A stretch of DNA of 46,107 nucleotides from an uncultured Ruminiclostridium sp. (GCA_947624435.1 CANQKE010000019.1:1-46107); one strand, 5' to 3'. Shown: positions 34,032-42,793, counted from the stretch's first letter. Notes: a model not told the origin generated them from the letters alone. Made by a program: numbers and translations.

Positions 34032-35232
34032 CTGCTGTTCCTCCCAACATTCTGTAATCGTCAAAGAAACCGGGATACGATTTATCTACGCACTGCGCGC
34101 CCTTTATTACGACCTCGTTTTCACATCTGGTCGCGGCGACAGCGCCTGCCATAGCTATACGGTGATCGTTGTAGGTTTCTATCGTTCCGCCTTTAAGCGT
34201 TTTTACCGGCGTTATCTCTATCATATCCTCATACGCCTTTATTTTGCCGCCGAGGGTGTTTAATACCTCCGTTATGGCAGCCAGCCTGTCGCATTCCTTT
34301 ATTCTCAGTCTTGCGCAGCCGGTTATTTGAGATTTGGTTTTGCCAAAGCACATAAGCACGGTAAGTATCGGCACAAGATCCGGTATATCGGACGCGTCGA
34401 TATGCTGGATAGCTTCACCGCTGTTGAATCTTGCACAGATATCAAGTATCGCCTTATCGCCCTGTACGCTTTTGGGATCGAGGTTCTCCATCGATATATC
34501 TGAACCGATAGAGTCCGCGACCGCAAAAAACGCGCATTGAGACATATCCGCTTCTACCGAAACGGTATGAGGCTGATATTTCTGACCGCCTTTTACTTTA
34601 TATACGCCGCCGTTTTCTGTCACATCAACGCCGAACTGCCGCAGACAGTCAACGGTAATATCAACATAAGGCTTCGAGTTTAGCTCGGAGGTGAGTGTTA
34701 TTTCGCTGTCGCCGTCTAATATCGACAACGCAAACAGCAGTCCGGTGATGAACTGGGAGGACATGCTGCCGTCTATATAGTAGCTGCCGCTATGCAGCTT
34801 TCCGGTTATTTTATACGGCCATTTATCGCTTAGAAACGTTATCCCGTTATCGCGTAGCGGCTGTATTATCGGAGTTATCGGACGCTGCGGAAGTCTGCCG
34901 GAGCCTGTAAATTCCGTTTCACAGCCAAGTGCGGCGGCAAGGGGTATAAGAAACCTCAGCGCCGAGCCGCTTTCTTTACAGTCCACGACCGCTTTTTTCG
35001 CCGGAACGGATATCCCGTGTACGCGGCAAACGCCGTTTTCTTCGGTTATATCCGCGCCGAGCATGCGCAACGCGCCTTTTATGGCGGTGATATCCTCGCA
35101 GTCCAACAGGTTATGTATTACGCTTTCGCCGTCCGACAGAGCCGCGCATATCAGCATACGGTGAGATATGCTCTTTGACGGCGGTACGTTAAGTTTTCCG
35201 TGCAGCAAGGCGGGTTTTATTTTTATATCCAT
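34021..35232 (-). CDS. aroA: 3-phosphoshikimate 1-carboxyvinyltransferase (EPSP synthase)
   Basis: EPSP synthase joins phosphoenolpyruvate to shikimate 3-phosphate. PPSKSISHR near the N terminus (about 18-26) carries the catalytic Lys. TGSGRLPQRPI (about 109-119) is the PEP loop, with RLRIKECDRL (about 308-317) and YNDHRIAMA (about 354-362) further on. At 403 residues it is slightly shorter than the usual ~430. GGAGA precedes the ATG. It is first in the aroA-aroC unit and the product passes directly to AroC. Confidence 0.95.
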   Translation of the reverse strand: MDIKIKPALLHGKLNVPPSKSISHRMLICAALSDGESVIHNLLDCEDITAIKGALRMLGADITEENGVCRVHGISVPAKKAVVDCKESGSALRFLIPLAAALGCETEFTGSGRLPQRPITPIIQPLRDNGITFLSDKWPYKITGKLHSGSYYIDGSMSSQFITGLLFALSILDGDSEITLTSELNSKPYVDITVDCLRQFGVDVTENGGVYKVKGGQKYQPHTVSVEADMSQCAFFAVADSIGSDISMENLDPKSVQGDKAILDICARFNSGEAIQHIDASDIPDLVPILTVLMCFGKTKSQITGCARLRIKECDRLAAITEVLNTLGGKIKAYEDMIEITPVKTLKGGTIETYNDHRIAMAGAVAATRCENEVVIKGAQCVDKSYPGFFDDYRMLGGTADVI

Positions 35233-35269
35233 TAAAATCTCCTGACCAAAAGAATTTATCCTGAATAAT

Positions 35270-35298
35270 ATAATACAATATTACGCCGCAAAAGTCAA
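35270..35298 (-). promoter_or_regulatory. aroA-aroC promoter
   Basis: On the minus strand TTGACT (35298-35293), 17 bases, TATTAT (35275-35270). An imperfect ACGCCG/CGGCGT hairpin covers the -35 region (35283-35310) and could be an operator. Confidence 0.65.
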
Positions 35299-35376
35299 GT
35301 TTTACGGCGTGTATTCATAATCCTGTCCGACCGTTAATATTATTTACAGACAAGTTTTATCTGCGGGGAGGACATT

Positions 35377-37083
35377 ATGAGCGAGAGGAAAAGCTTTGCA
35401 CAAAATACCGTAATTTTGTTTATTTCGGTACTTATAAGTAAAATTGTCAGCGCGATATATAAGATACCGCTGACAAATATACTCGGCGGGGTAGGAATGG
35501 GCTATTACAGCGCGGCTTACAGCATATTTAATCCTATATTTGCGGTGACAGCGGCGGGTATTCCCACCGTTATGGTAAAAGTAACGGCGCGGCTGGTGGG
35601 CGCGGGGAAATTCTCCGACGCGCGCCGGACGCTGCATATCGCTTTATGTACCTTCGGCGTTATAGGAACGATAGGCACGTTTGCGCTTATCGGCTTAGCG
35701 CTGCCGTTTTCAAACTATGCCGTGCAGTCCCCGCAGAGTATGTATGCGATGATAGCGGTAGCGCCGTCGGTACTGCTGTGCTGTATAGGCTCGGTATACC
35801 GCGGATATTACGAGGGGCTCGGCAATATGTCGCCTACCGCTGTTTCGGTGATCATAGAGTCGGTCAGCCGCGCCGTGATAGGCCTGACTGCGGCATACCT
35901 GATAGTAGAACATGCCGTATCCTGCTATAATAACGGGCAGGCGGTGTTCGGCAGCTTTGTTTCGGGAACCGAGCAGGCGATAGCGGCCGCTTTGCCGTTT
36001 GCCGCCGCCGCTGCGACGCTTGCGGCGAGCCTGAGCGAATTGTGCGGTGCGGCGTTTCTGGCGTTAAGGTACCGTTACGGTAAAAAAACCGCACCGATAT
36101 ATGATACCGGCGTAAAGAGAAAGAGCGGCAGGGAAATAGCTTATTCTCTTATAAAGGACTGTATACCGATATCCGTCGGCTCGGTGGTGATAAATCTATC
36201 CTCGTTCATCGACCTTATAACGATAACCCGCTGTATAAATTATTCTGTGGATATTGCGCCGGAATATTTTCAAAGCACCTTCGGCTCGATAATCTCATAT
36301 CAGGGCGGCGCGGTGAGCTTGGGCAATTTCATGTACGGAAGCTATACCGGCATCGCGATAACGATGGTCATGCTTATCCCCGCTTTTACCGGAATGCTGT
36401 CAAAAAGCGCGCTGCCGGATATTGCGTCAGCGTGGTGCATGGGGGATCATCACGCTTTTAAGAGAAAGGTCACTCTTGTGATACGCTCAAACCTGCTGAT
36501 AGGTATACCGCTTTATCTGGGAATGGCGGCGGTAAGCCGTCCCGCATTGGAGCTGCTGTATTCTTCACGCCCGGAAGAGATAGCGGTCAGCGTGCTGCCT
36601 ATGGCGGTATTGTCGGTCGGCGGGGTGTTCATGACGCTGGCGTCGTCGTTTTTCGCCGTGTTCCAGGTGATAGGAAGATCAGACCTGCCGATACGCCTTA
36701 TGCTGTTCGCTTCTGCAATAAAATTGGTGCTTAATGTATTTCTTATTTCCATTCCGGAGATAAATATAACAGGCGCGGCTCTTTCCACCGCGATATCATA
36801 CGCAGCGGCGGCATTCGGAGGGTATCTCGCACTGGAAAATTACTGCAAAATGGATTTCGGATTTTTACGGCTGACCGCAGCGCCGCTTATATCCGGCCTG
36901 ATATGTGCAATAACGGCCTTTTTCGGGTACAATTTTTACATTATCCATTTTTCGCAGATAGTTTCGCTTTTGCTTAGCGTGGCGACAGGTGGAATAATTT
37001 ATATATTTTTACTAATAATGCAGGGAGGGATAGAGGTAAAAAATCTGTTAAATCGACAAATTTTCAAAAAATCCGAAAAATAG
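35377..37083 (+). CDS. MOP-family lipid flippase, YabM/SpoVB type
   Basis: This 568-residue polytopic protein with about fourteen spans belongs to the multidrug/oligosaccharidyl-lipid/polysaccharide exporter superfamily. It begins with the family helix SFAQNTVILFISVLISKIVSAIYKIP (shortened here) and LGGVGMGYYS. SpoVB and YabM proteins are implicated in moving lipid-linked precursors for peptidoglycan or spore cortex across the membrane. Position directly before mazG identifies it with Bacillus yabM. GGGGAGG precedes the ATG. Confidence 0.88.
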   Translation: MSERKSFAQNTVILFISVLISKIVSAIYKIPLTNILGGVGMGYYSAAYSIFNPIFAVTAAGIPTVMVKVTARLVGAGKFSDARRTLHIALCTFGVIGTIGTFALIGLALPFSNYAVQSPQSMYAMIAVAPSVLLCCIGSVYRGYYEGLGNMSPTAVSVIIESVSRAVIGLTAAYLIVEHAVSCYNNGQAVFGSFVSGTEQAIAAALPFAAAAATLAASLSELCGAAFLALRYRYGKKTAPIYDTGVKRKSGREIAYSLIKDCIPISVGSVVINLSSFIDLITITRCINYSVDIAPEYFQSTFGSIISYQGGAVSLGNFMYGSYTGIAITMVMLIPAFTGMLSKSALPDIASAWCMGDHHAFKRKVTLVIRSNLLIGIPLYLGMAAVSRPALELLYSSRPEEIAVSVLPMAVLSVGGVFMTLASSFFAVFQVIGRSDLPIRLMLFASAIKLVLNVFLISIPEINITGAALSTAISYAAAAFGGYLALENYCKMDFGFLRLTAAPLISGLICAITAFFGYNFYIIHFSQIVSLLLSVATGGIIYIFLLIMQGGIEVKNLLNRQIFKKSEK

Positions 37084-37084
37084 C

Positions 37085-37113
37085 TTGCATATCATGACTT
37101 TTTACGGTATTAT
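37085..37113 (+). promoter_or_regulatory. Candidate internal promoter before mazG
   Basis: TTGCAT (37085-37090), 17 bases, TATTAT (37108-37113), about 50 bases before the mazG start. Confidence 0.5.
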
Positions 37114-37165
37114 TATATAGGCGGTTTGTCCGAACGGTCAAATATGTGTTTGGGAGTGTATATAA

Positions 37166-37957
37166 TTGGATTTTGTACAAAAAGAAAAGTACGATATTAA
37201 CGATTTGCTTGAGATAACTCGTATTCTTCGTTCGAAAAACGGTTGTCCCTGGGACCGTGAGCAGGATCATAGATCGATTCGCATGGACCTGCTGGAGGAA
37301 ACATACGAAGTCATGGAGGCTATCGACTGCGACGACGCCGCGATGCTCAGGGAGGAACTCGGAGATCTGCTGTTCCAGTCGGTTTTTCACTGTCAGATAG
37401 AGGCTGAGCGCGGACGCTTCGATTTTAACGACGTATGCGACGAGATCGCCAAAAAGATGATCTACCGCCATCCTCATGTGTTCGGCGACGTTTCGGTGAA
37501 TAATTCCGACGAGGTATTGGTAAACTGGGAAAAGCTGAAGCAAGCCTCCAAGCACCAAAGCGATGCGGCCGCAACCTTGGAAAGCGTACCGAATATTCTT
37601 CCGGCGCTGATGAGAGGGCAGAAGATCGCAAAGCGTTCCGCCGACGCAGGGCTGGCTTTTTCGGATACCGACAGCGCTTTGAGTTGGGTAAAGGAAAACG
37701 TGGAAAATCTCAATTTGGCTATATTAGACAAAAATGACGATAAAATTGACGATACGTTTGGCAAACTGTTGATGTCATGCTGTATTTTATCACGTTTTAT
37801 AAAAAAAGATAGCGAAAAAGCCTTGACATTTGCGATAAATAAGTTTATAATTCGATTTAGGGACATTGAGCGGCAGATAAACGAAAGCGGAAGAAGGCTC
37901 GAAGATCTGTCTGCGGACGAGCTGGACAAGCTTTGGCAGTCCGTTATCGGACGCTGA
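37166..37957 (+). CDS. mazG: Nucleoside triphosphate pyrophosphohydrolase MazG (YabN-type)
   Basis: MazG hydrolyses NTPs or dNTPs to monophosphate and pyrophosphate, cleaning nucleotide pools. The 263 residues hold two MazG helical units. The first has NGCPWDREQDHRSIR (about 25-39) and the EExxE metal site (LLEETYE, then EELGDLLFQ). Length matches the E. coli-type enzyme rather than the tetrapyrrole-methylase fusion of Bacillus YabN. The start is a TTG at 37166, with GGGAG about ten bases ahead and no suitable ATG nearby. Confidence 0.92.
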   Translation: MDFVQKEKYDINDLLEITRILRSKNGCPWDREQDHRSIRMDLLEETYEVMEAIDCDDAAMLREELGDLLFQSVFHCQIEAERGRFDFNDVCDEIAKKMIYRHPHVFGDVSVNNSDEVLVNWEKLKQASKHQSDAAATLESVPNILPALMRGQKIAKRSADAGLAFSDTDSALSWVKENVENLNLAILDKNDDKIDDTFGKLLMSCCILSRFIKKDSEKALTFAINKFIIRFRDIERQINESGRRLEDLSADELDKLWQSVIGR

Positions 37958-38015
37958 AATAAGTTTTATATGCTTTTTAAGCATTATATATATTTTTTAA
38001 CGGAGGATATCACAA

Positions 38016-38291
38016 ATGACTAAAACAGAATTAGTTGCACAGGTAGCTGAAAAGGCTGACCTCACTAAGAAAGACGCTGAAAAGGCAGTTAACGCCGTTG
38101 TAGACAGCATCAAGGAGACCCTTGCTAAGGGCGAAAAGATCCAGCTCGTTGGCTTTGGTACATTTGAAGTTCGTGAGCGTGCAGCGCGCGAGGGCATCAA
38201 CCCACAGACCAAGAAAAAGATCACCATTCCTGCTTCTAAGGTTCCCGCTTTCAAGGCAGGCGGCCCGCTGAAGGATGCAGTTTCCAAGTAA
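38016..38291 (+). CDS. hup: HU-family DNA-binding protein
   Basis: This 91-residue nucleoid protein is a homodimer that bends DNA. It has the N-terminal helices ([16 protein letters not shown]), [15 protein letters not shown] (about 47-61) and the [11 protein letters not shown] arm (about 62-72) with the intercalating proline. GGAGG lies eight bases before the ATG. Codon choice is strongly optimised compared with its neighbours, as for an abundant protein. Confidence 0.97.
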   Translation: MTKTELVAQVAEKADLTKKDAEKAVNAVVDSIKETLAKGEKIQLVGFGTFEVRERAAREGINPQTKKKITIPASKVPAFKAGGPLKDAVSK

Positions 38292-38308
38292 GTGATAATA
38301 ATTGTTTT

Positions 38309-38341
38309 GCGGAGGCGGTGACGTCTCCGCTGTGTTTTTTA
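38309..38341 (+). terminator. hup terminator
   Basis: GCGGAG (38309-38314) pairs with CTCCGC (38325-38330), followed by TGTGTTTTTTATT. It separates hup from the inserted gene pair. Confidence 0.75.
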
Positions 38342-38426
38342 TTATGGGTTTTCGTTGTGAGCAGTCGTTGAGTTGGGATATGAGAAAATTTTATTGGATA
38401 CAAAATTAAATATAAGGAGAATTAAA

Positions 38427-38801
38427 ATGAAGCGGGAACTCGGAATAGCACGCTGCGGACTGGCATGCTGCTTATGCAGCGAGAATGAACATTGCAAAGG
38501 ATGTAATTCGGGAGAATGTCCTGACAAGGACTGGTGCGAAAACAGAAAATGTTCTATTGAGAAAAATTATACACACTGTTATGAATGTAAGGCTGAATGC
38601 CAAAAAGGCTTGCTGTCTAAAATCAAGCCTTACGGGTTTACCTTGTTCATCAAAAGATACGGAGAAAAAGAGCTTTTAGATTGCCTTGAACAAAATGAAA
38701 AAGCGGGCGTTGTTTATCATCGGGAAGGAATTTATGGCGATTATGATGATTTCAATGATGTGAACGAACTGATCGACTTTATCAAAACAGGGAAAAAATA
38801 A
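38427..38801 (+). CDS. DUF3795-type cysteine-rich protein
   Basis: This 124-residue protein has an N-terminal half packed with cysteines. CGLACCLCSENEHCKGC, then CPDKDWCENRKC and HCYECKAEC are the pattern of DUF3795 proteins, probably binding zinc or an iron-sulfur cluster. The second half is helical and acidic. Function is unknown. AAGGAGA selects the ATG at 38427. It lies with the next gene between hup and rqcP and reads as an insertion into an otherwise conserved cluster. Its codon use is more A/T-rich than the flanking genes. Confidence 0.8.
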   Translation: MKRELGIARCGLACCLCSENEHCKGCNSGECPDKDWCENRKCSIEKNYTHCYECKAECQKGLLSKIKPYGFTLFIKRYGEKELLDCLEQNEKAGVVYHREGIYGDYDDFNDVNELIDFIKTGKK

Positions 38802-39007
38802 TCTTCGCTTATCAAGGAAAACTCAAAAGTGCGCTTTTGCGGTGTAATTTTCGCTTGCTGTGTAAAATGTGTGGCGGGTTAATAGCGGTTGATTTATTCG
38901 CGATTCTGTGGTATGATTTGTTAGGAGATGGACATATTCGCCTGGTAAATCGAGATTTGCAGGGAAATGGATCGGAGCGGAAAAAATAATTTTTCAAAAC
39001 TGTCTCA

Positions 39008-39036
39008 TTGCATTCCTTATAAAAACAAGCTATACT
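39008..39036 (+). promoter_or_regulatory. Promoter of the MGMT-like gene
   Basis: TTGCAT (39008-39013), 17 bases, TATACT (39031-39036). This leaves a very short leader containing AGGAGG. A second candidate (TTGATT 38889, TATGAT 38912) lies upstream. Confidence 0.6.
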
Positions 39037-39056
39037 TTAGGGCAGGAGGTATGGTT

Positions 39057-39536
39057 ATGGCTAATGAAGATAAAAAAGATTTTAACGCTATGCTGAATGA
39101 CAGCAAGGATATGCCAAGGTTCCTGATAATCACAGATGAAAAGAGTATAGAAAAATATGGCGGGAGCAGAATGTATTTTGCACCGCCGATCGACTATGAC
39201 AAAATAATGAAACGTATTCCCTTTGGAAGCGTGATTACTGTCGGAAAAATTCGTGAGTATTTTGCAAAACTAAGTGGCGCGGATTTTACGGAACCGATTA
39301 CTGCAGGGATTTTTGTATCTATTGCAGCGTGGGCAAGTTATCAGCGTTCCGAGGATAAAACGCCTTATTGGAGAACGCTGAAAGCGAATGGGGAGTTAAA
39401 TGAAAAGTATCCCGGCGGCATCAAAGCGCAAAAAGAAATGCTGGAAGCGGAAGGCCATACAATCATTCAAAAGGGACGAAAAAATATCAGGTACTATGTA
39501 AAAGATTATGAGAAGGTCCTTTTTGAATTGAACTGA
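39057..39536 (+). CDS. MGMT-fold (alkyltransferase-like) protein
   Basis: This 159-residue protein resembles the DNA-binding C-terminal domain of O6-alkylguanine-DNA alkyltransferase. IPFGSVITVGKIREYFA (about 58-74) corresponds to the IPxGxVxTYGxIA helix, and TPYWRTLKANGEL (about 105-117) to the active-site PCHRV region. The reactive cysteine is absent, with W in the YWR position, as in alkyltransferase-like proteins that bind but do not repair. GGIKAQKEMLEAEG completes the fold. AGGAGG selects the ATG at 39057 over 39051. DNA binding is inferred. Confidence 0.65.
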   Translation: MANEDKKDFNAMLNDSKDMPRFLIITDEKSIEKYGGSRMYFAPPIDYDKIMKRIPFGSVITVGKIREYFAKLSGADFTEPITAGIFVSIAAWASYQRSEDKTPYWRTLKANGELNEKYPGGIKAQKEMLEAEGHTIIQKGRKNIRYYVKDYEKVLFELN

Positions 39537-39689
39537 ACAAATCGGGATGTATATTCACAGATAAATTCCCGTTTATCGAAAAGAACAAACAAAAAGCTTC
39601 TAATCACCGATACGAGTTGTATCAAAACCGCAAAGAACATAGAACCGCCTATAGAGACGGTGGGACATATTACTTAAAGGAGATATAAA

Positions 39690-39929
39690 ATGAGATTGGA
39701 TAAATTTCTCAAGGTATCGCGGCTTATCAAGCGCCGCACTGTAGCAAACGAGGCTTGCGACGCCGAAAAGATATCAGTAAACGGACGGGTGGCGCGCGCA
39801 TCGTATGATGTAAAGGTCAACGATATCATAGAAATAAATATGGGAAAAACTCCGCTTAAAGTAAAGGTGCTTAAGGTCGCCGAAACTGTCGGCAAGGACG
39901 GCGCGTCGGAGCTTTACGAGGTGGTTTGA
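39690..39929 (+). CDS. rqcP: S4-domain RNA-binding protein RqcP (YabO)
   Basis: This 79-residue protein is a single S4 RNA-binding fold (RLDKFLKVSRLIKRRT, then ISVNGRVA). RqcP works with RqcH on obstructed 50S subunits to add alanine tails to stalled peptides in Bacillus. Identity is supported by size and by its place before yabP-yabQ-divIC. AAAGGAG precedes the ATG. Confidence 0.92.
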   Translation: MRLDKFLKVSRLIKRRTVANEACDAEKISVNGRVARASYDVKVNDIIEINMGKTPLKVKVLKVAETVGKDGASELYEVV

Positions 39930-40032
39930 GAATACCGCAAACGTGAATATTTACACCGCTTTCCGAATAGTATTAAACAAGCGTCGGGCAAGCCTGCCGC
40001 GGCGCTGTTTTTTACGAAAGGAAAGGAATATC

Positions 40033-40299
40033 ATGTCGGAGAAAACGCAATTGCTGACGCTGAGAGATAGGAAAGTTCTTACGGTCAGCGGTGTAAATGA
40101 GATACTGGGCTGTACCGATACGGAATTGTCGCTGTATACCGATTTCGGCGACCTTACCGTGACCGGCAGCGGGCTGGAGCTTAAAAACGCTTTTCAAAAG
40201 GACGGGACCGTTACTGTAGAGGGATATGTAAAATCGCTGAGATTTGCGGAGAACCGCGAGAGGACCGCCGATAACATCATCTCCCGTTTGTTCAGATAG
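40033..40299 (+). CDS. yabP: Sporulation protein YabP
   Basis: This 88-residue beta-rich protein matches the YabP/YqfC family: LTLRDRKVLTVSGVNEI, then the strand FGDLTVTGSGLEL and EGYVKSLRF. Required for spore cortex formation in Bacillus by genetic context; the biochemical role is unknown. GAAAGGAA at 40020-40027 selects the ATG at 40033. It is followed by yabQ after 11 bases. Confidence 0.9.
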   Translation: MSEKTQLLTLRDRKVLTVSGVNEILGCTDTELSLYTDFGDLTVTGSGLELKNAFQKDGTVTVEGYVKSLRFAENRERTADNIISRLFR

Positions 40300-40310
40300 G
40301 GGGCGTGACT

Positions 40311-40859
40311 ATGAACGTTGAGACCCCTCTTTACGAGCAGTTTTTATGCTTTATGCTCTGCGGAGTTTTTCTCGGACTGGGCTATGAGGTGCTGAGATTA
40401 TTAAGATTCTGCCTTCCGCACGGAACAATAGTGACCGGTATAGAGGACACTATATATTTACTGCTGTGCGCCGTTATTCTGTTTGGCTTTTCTATGGAGA
40501 TAGGCAACGGAGAATTTCGCCTGCTGTATCTTGTGAGCGCTTGTATCGGCGCGGCGGCGTATTTTCTGACGCTCGGACGGTTAGTAAGATGGAGTTTTTC
40601 CTTGATAGTAACGTTTGTCAAGCGAATTTTATCGTTATTGTTCCGACCGATAAGAAAATTGTTTGTAAAAGTTGCACATTTTTTACGTTTGCATTTTAGT
40701 AAAGTATACAAAATATTGCTTGATAATGCCAAAAATTGTATAAATCGCTTGAAAAACAAACGTAAGATATTGTATAATCTAAGTGATAGTACAGTAAAAG
40801 GAGATGTAGCAGTTGCCGGAAAGCCGAAAATTAAAGCTCAAGTTAAAAAAGAACAGTAA
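40311..40859 (+). CDS. yabQ: Spore cortex biosynthesis protein YabQ
   Basis: This 182-residue membrane protein has about four spans in the first 110 residues and a basic C-terminal tail. The family start EQFLCFMLCGVFLGLGYEVLRLLR (shortened here) is recognisable. YabQ localises to the forespore outer membrane and is needed for the cortex. The ATG at 40311 is preferred to a GTG six bases ahead because of GGGGG spacing. Its last 47 bases overlap divIC. Confidence 0.85.
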   Translation: MNVETPLYEQFLCFMLCGVFLGLGYEVLRLLRFCLPHGTIVTGIEDTIYLLLCAVILFGFSMEIGNGEFRLLYLVSACIGAAAYFLTLGRLVRWSFSLIVTFVKRILSLLFRPIRKLFVKVAHFLRLHFSKVYKILLDNAKNCINRLKNKRKILYNLSDSTVKGDVAVAGKPKIKAQVKKEQ

Positions 40860-41127
40860 AGCGTTTTTGTTGCTTATACCGGTTTTTGTCATCGCTTTAT
40901 GTGTATGTCTGTACAACTTTATTGTAGTTCAGGTCGAGATAGCTCAGAAAAATAACGAGCTTCAGACTATTTCGCAGCAACGAAGCGCTGTAGAGGCGGA
41001 AAATCAGATGTTGCTCCGTTACACCAAGGACGAAAATAAAGAAGAATATATTGAGGAGATCGCGCGCGATAAGCTCGGATATGCCAAACCGGGCGAGCGC
41101 ATCTATTACATAGTCCCTGCAAATTGA
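40813..41127 (+). CDS. divIC: Septum formation initiator DivIC/FtsB
   Basis: This 104-residue bitopic division protein has a basic N terminus, one span (about 18-38), a coiled coil (about 40-75) and the FtsB/DivIC end with YIEEIARDKLGYAKPGERIYY. It partners DivIB/FtsQ and FtsL at the septum. The start is a TTG with AAGGAG ten bases ahead, inside the end of yabQ, so coupling is expected. Confidence 0.88.
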   Translation: MPESRKLKLKLKKNSKAFLLLIPVFVIALCVCLYNFIVVQVEIAQKNNELQTISQQRSAVEAENQMLLRYTKDENKEEYIEEIARDKLGYAKPGERIYYIVPAN

Positions 41128-41145
41128 TAATACCCTATGATTTTG

Positions 41146-41175
41146 AGCCATTCTTTTGAATGGCTTTTTGTTTTT
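41146..41175 (+). terminator. Terminator after divIC
   Basis: AGCCATTC (41146-41153) and GAATGGCT (41158-41165) around TTTT, followed by TTTTGTTTTT. It ends the yabM-divIC unit. Confidence 0.85.
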
Positions 41176-41266
41176 AAGGAGATCTTGTGCAAAACAGATA
41201 TTTAACTTTTGTACACCTTATACAAGCTGTCAACAAGTATTTTGTGAATGTTTCTTCGCAGAACGC

Positions 41267-41295
41267 TTGAAAACGCAGGGAAAAAGTGGTATAAT
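41267..41295 (+). promoter_or_regulatory. Promoter of the surface locus
   Basis: TTGAAA (41267-41272), 17 bases, TATAAT (41290-41295). The 147-base leader contains a GAGTGC/GCACTC hairpin (41309-41334). The 41128-41442 gap otherwise holds the divIC terminator and no gene I would support. Confidence 0.75.
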
Positions 41296-41442
41296 TAAGG
41301 TGGAAAAGGAGTGCGGCGCTCCGGCAAAGCACTCAAAGGTAAAAACACAAGCTACTTGGTACTGACAATGGTACAAAGTGAATGTTATGATAAAGATGAT
41401 GAAAAAGAGCAGCCGAAAGGCACAGTCCGAAAGGAGTAAATC

Positions 41443-42663
41443 ATGAAAACTACAAGATACAAAGCATTAGCAGCCGCGCTTGCGGCGATCATGGCGGTGA
41501 GCGCGACAGCGTGCGCGGCAAATACCGCTCAGACTAACCCGATACCCGAAAGTGATGTAAGCGTTTCCGATGAGAACAGCGCTGCCGAAAGCACGGAGAG
41601 CGTAGAGAGTGCAGACAGCACCGCTACCGAAAGCGCGGTATCTGACGCGGAGAGCGCAACCGAGAGCAACGAAAGCAAAGACAGCGTGGAGAGCAAGACT
41701 GAAAGCAAGCCGGAAACGACTGAAAAGCAGGATAAACCTGCTACTACTCCGGCGAACAGCGACCCCGCTTCTACCCCGGCAAGCACTAAGCCTGCCGATA
41801 AGCCTGTGACTACCAAGGCGGCTACCACTAAGGCGGCAACGACTAAAACAACCACCAAGGCAACGACTAAGGCGACCGCTCCCGCTCCGGCGTGGAAAGA
41901 AACGAAGATGTCGGCAACAATGTATGTTAATACGGCGGGTATATACAGCCGCAGTAAGGCGCAGTTAGGAGCGCCCACAGTAAAGCAGTATAACCTTAAC
42001 GACAAGGTTACCGTGGTGGCGGTGACGAACACCGACTACTACAAGCTGTCAGACGGCAATTTTATACACAAGGACTACCTCGGCATGGACAAGGTGACCG
42101 TCCAGACCGCAAAGCCTAACACGACAAAGCCGTCAACGACCGCAAAGCAGAATACGAGCAAGCCGAGTACCAGCACGACCGCAAAGCCTAATAGCTGGCG
42201 TGAGGGCGAAACCGAAGAACACTACAACGCGGCGCTCAAGGTAGCGAAGAAGATAGCTGACGAAGTACGCGCGGAAGTCGGCAGCGAGCGCAGCCTTAAA
42301 CAGATAGCTTTGGCGACCGACAAGGTAGCTGAGTATTACGACAAGTGCAGTTATGACGATACTAAGGTCGTAAACTGGAGCGCATGGGGCGTATTTATCG
42401 GCAAAGAAGCCTCCTGCGCGGGTGCAACAAAGGCGCTCGGAATGGTACTTGAGCAACTCGGCTTTGAGTGGGAACACATGTATGAACACAGCAGCGGTCA
42501 CCAGTTTTGTAAAGTGGTGAACTTTTTTTATAATGAAAAAAACATATATGCCGATGCCGATGGAGATATTACAGGCTGTACGCTCGGTTTTGGTCAAGGT
42601 ATAGGATTCAGTGATAGATTCATGTATATTGAAGGCGATGAAGATGTGTTCTTTTGGTGTTAA
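41443..42663 (+). CDS. Secreted transglutaminase-like protein with SH3-like domain
   Basis: This 406-residue exported protein has a signal peptide with a possible lipoprotein cysteine (C24 in ATAC). A Ser/Glu/Ala-rich then Thr/Lys/Pro-rich linker follows (about 28-150). A small SH3-like domain (about 152-215) and a second Thr/Lys/Pro linker lead to a C-terminal transglutaminase-like papain-fold domain (about 255-406). Its likely triad is C325 (ASCAGATKAL), H353 (SGHQFC) and D371 or D373. Such domains cut or crosslink proteins or the cell wall. GAAAGGAG precedes the ATG. The gene directly precedes a thioester adhesin. Its substrate is unknown. Confidence 0.78.
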   Translation: MKTTRYKALAAALAAIMAVSATACAANTAQTNPIPESDVSVSDENSAAESTESVESADSTATESAVSDAESATESNESKDSVESKTESKPETTEKQDKPATTPANSDPASTPASTKPADKPVTTKAATTKAATTKTTTKATTKATAPAPAWKETKMSATMYVNTAGIYSRSKAQLGAPTVKQYNLNDKVTVVAVTNTDYYKLSDGNFIHKDYLGMDKVTVQTAKPNTTKPSTTAKQNTSKPSTSTTAKPNSWREGETEEHYNAALKVAKKIADEVRAEVGSERSLKQIALATDKVAEYYDKCSYDDTKVVNWSAWGVFIGKEASCAGATKALGMVLEQLGFEWEHMYEHSSGHQFCKVVNFFYNEKNIYADADGDITGCTLGFGQGIGFSDRFMYIEGDEDVFFWC

Positions 42664-42733
42664 TAAATGAACAAAGACCTTAAATAGTATTTTTCTTAAG
42701 GAAAATGTAAAAAACAATGAAAATAACAATTAA

Positions 42734-42785
42734 AAAGAGCTTTTCAAACGGACTTGATGTCCAGTAGGAAAGCTCTTTCTTTTTC
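42734..42785 (+). terminator. Terminator-like hairpin 1 before the adhesin
   Basis: AAAGAGCTTTTC (42734-42745) pairs with GAAAGCTCTTT (42768-42778, one bulged T). A smaller GGAC-TTGAT-GTCC hairpin sits inside the loop. It is followed by CTTTTTC. Confidence 0.7.
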
Positions 42786-42793
42786 AAAAATTC

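Noticed and set aside
41156-41365. 69-codon frame between divIC and the transglutaminase-like gene
   Set aside because: It begins inside the divIC terminator, has no ribosome site, and contains the promoter at 41267-41295.
41296-41442. Possible c-di-GMP-type riboswitch in the leader of the transglutaminase-like gene
   Set aside because: Some short motifs (GCAAAGC-like) are present, but the paired elements and tetraloop/receptor of the GEMM fold could not be laid out.
41700-42200. Repetitive tract that could suggest a CRISPR or minisatellite
   Set aside because: It is a coding low-complexity Thr/Lys/Pro linker with irregular codons, without spacers or fixed-length repeats.
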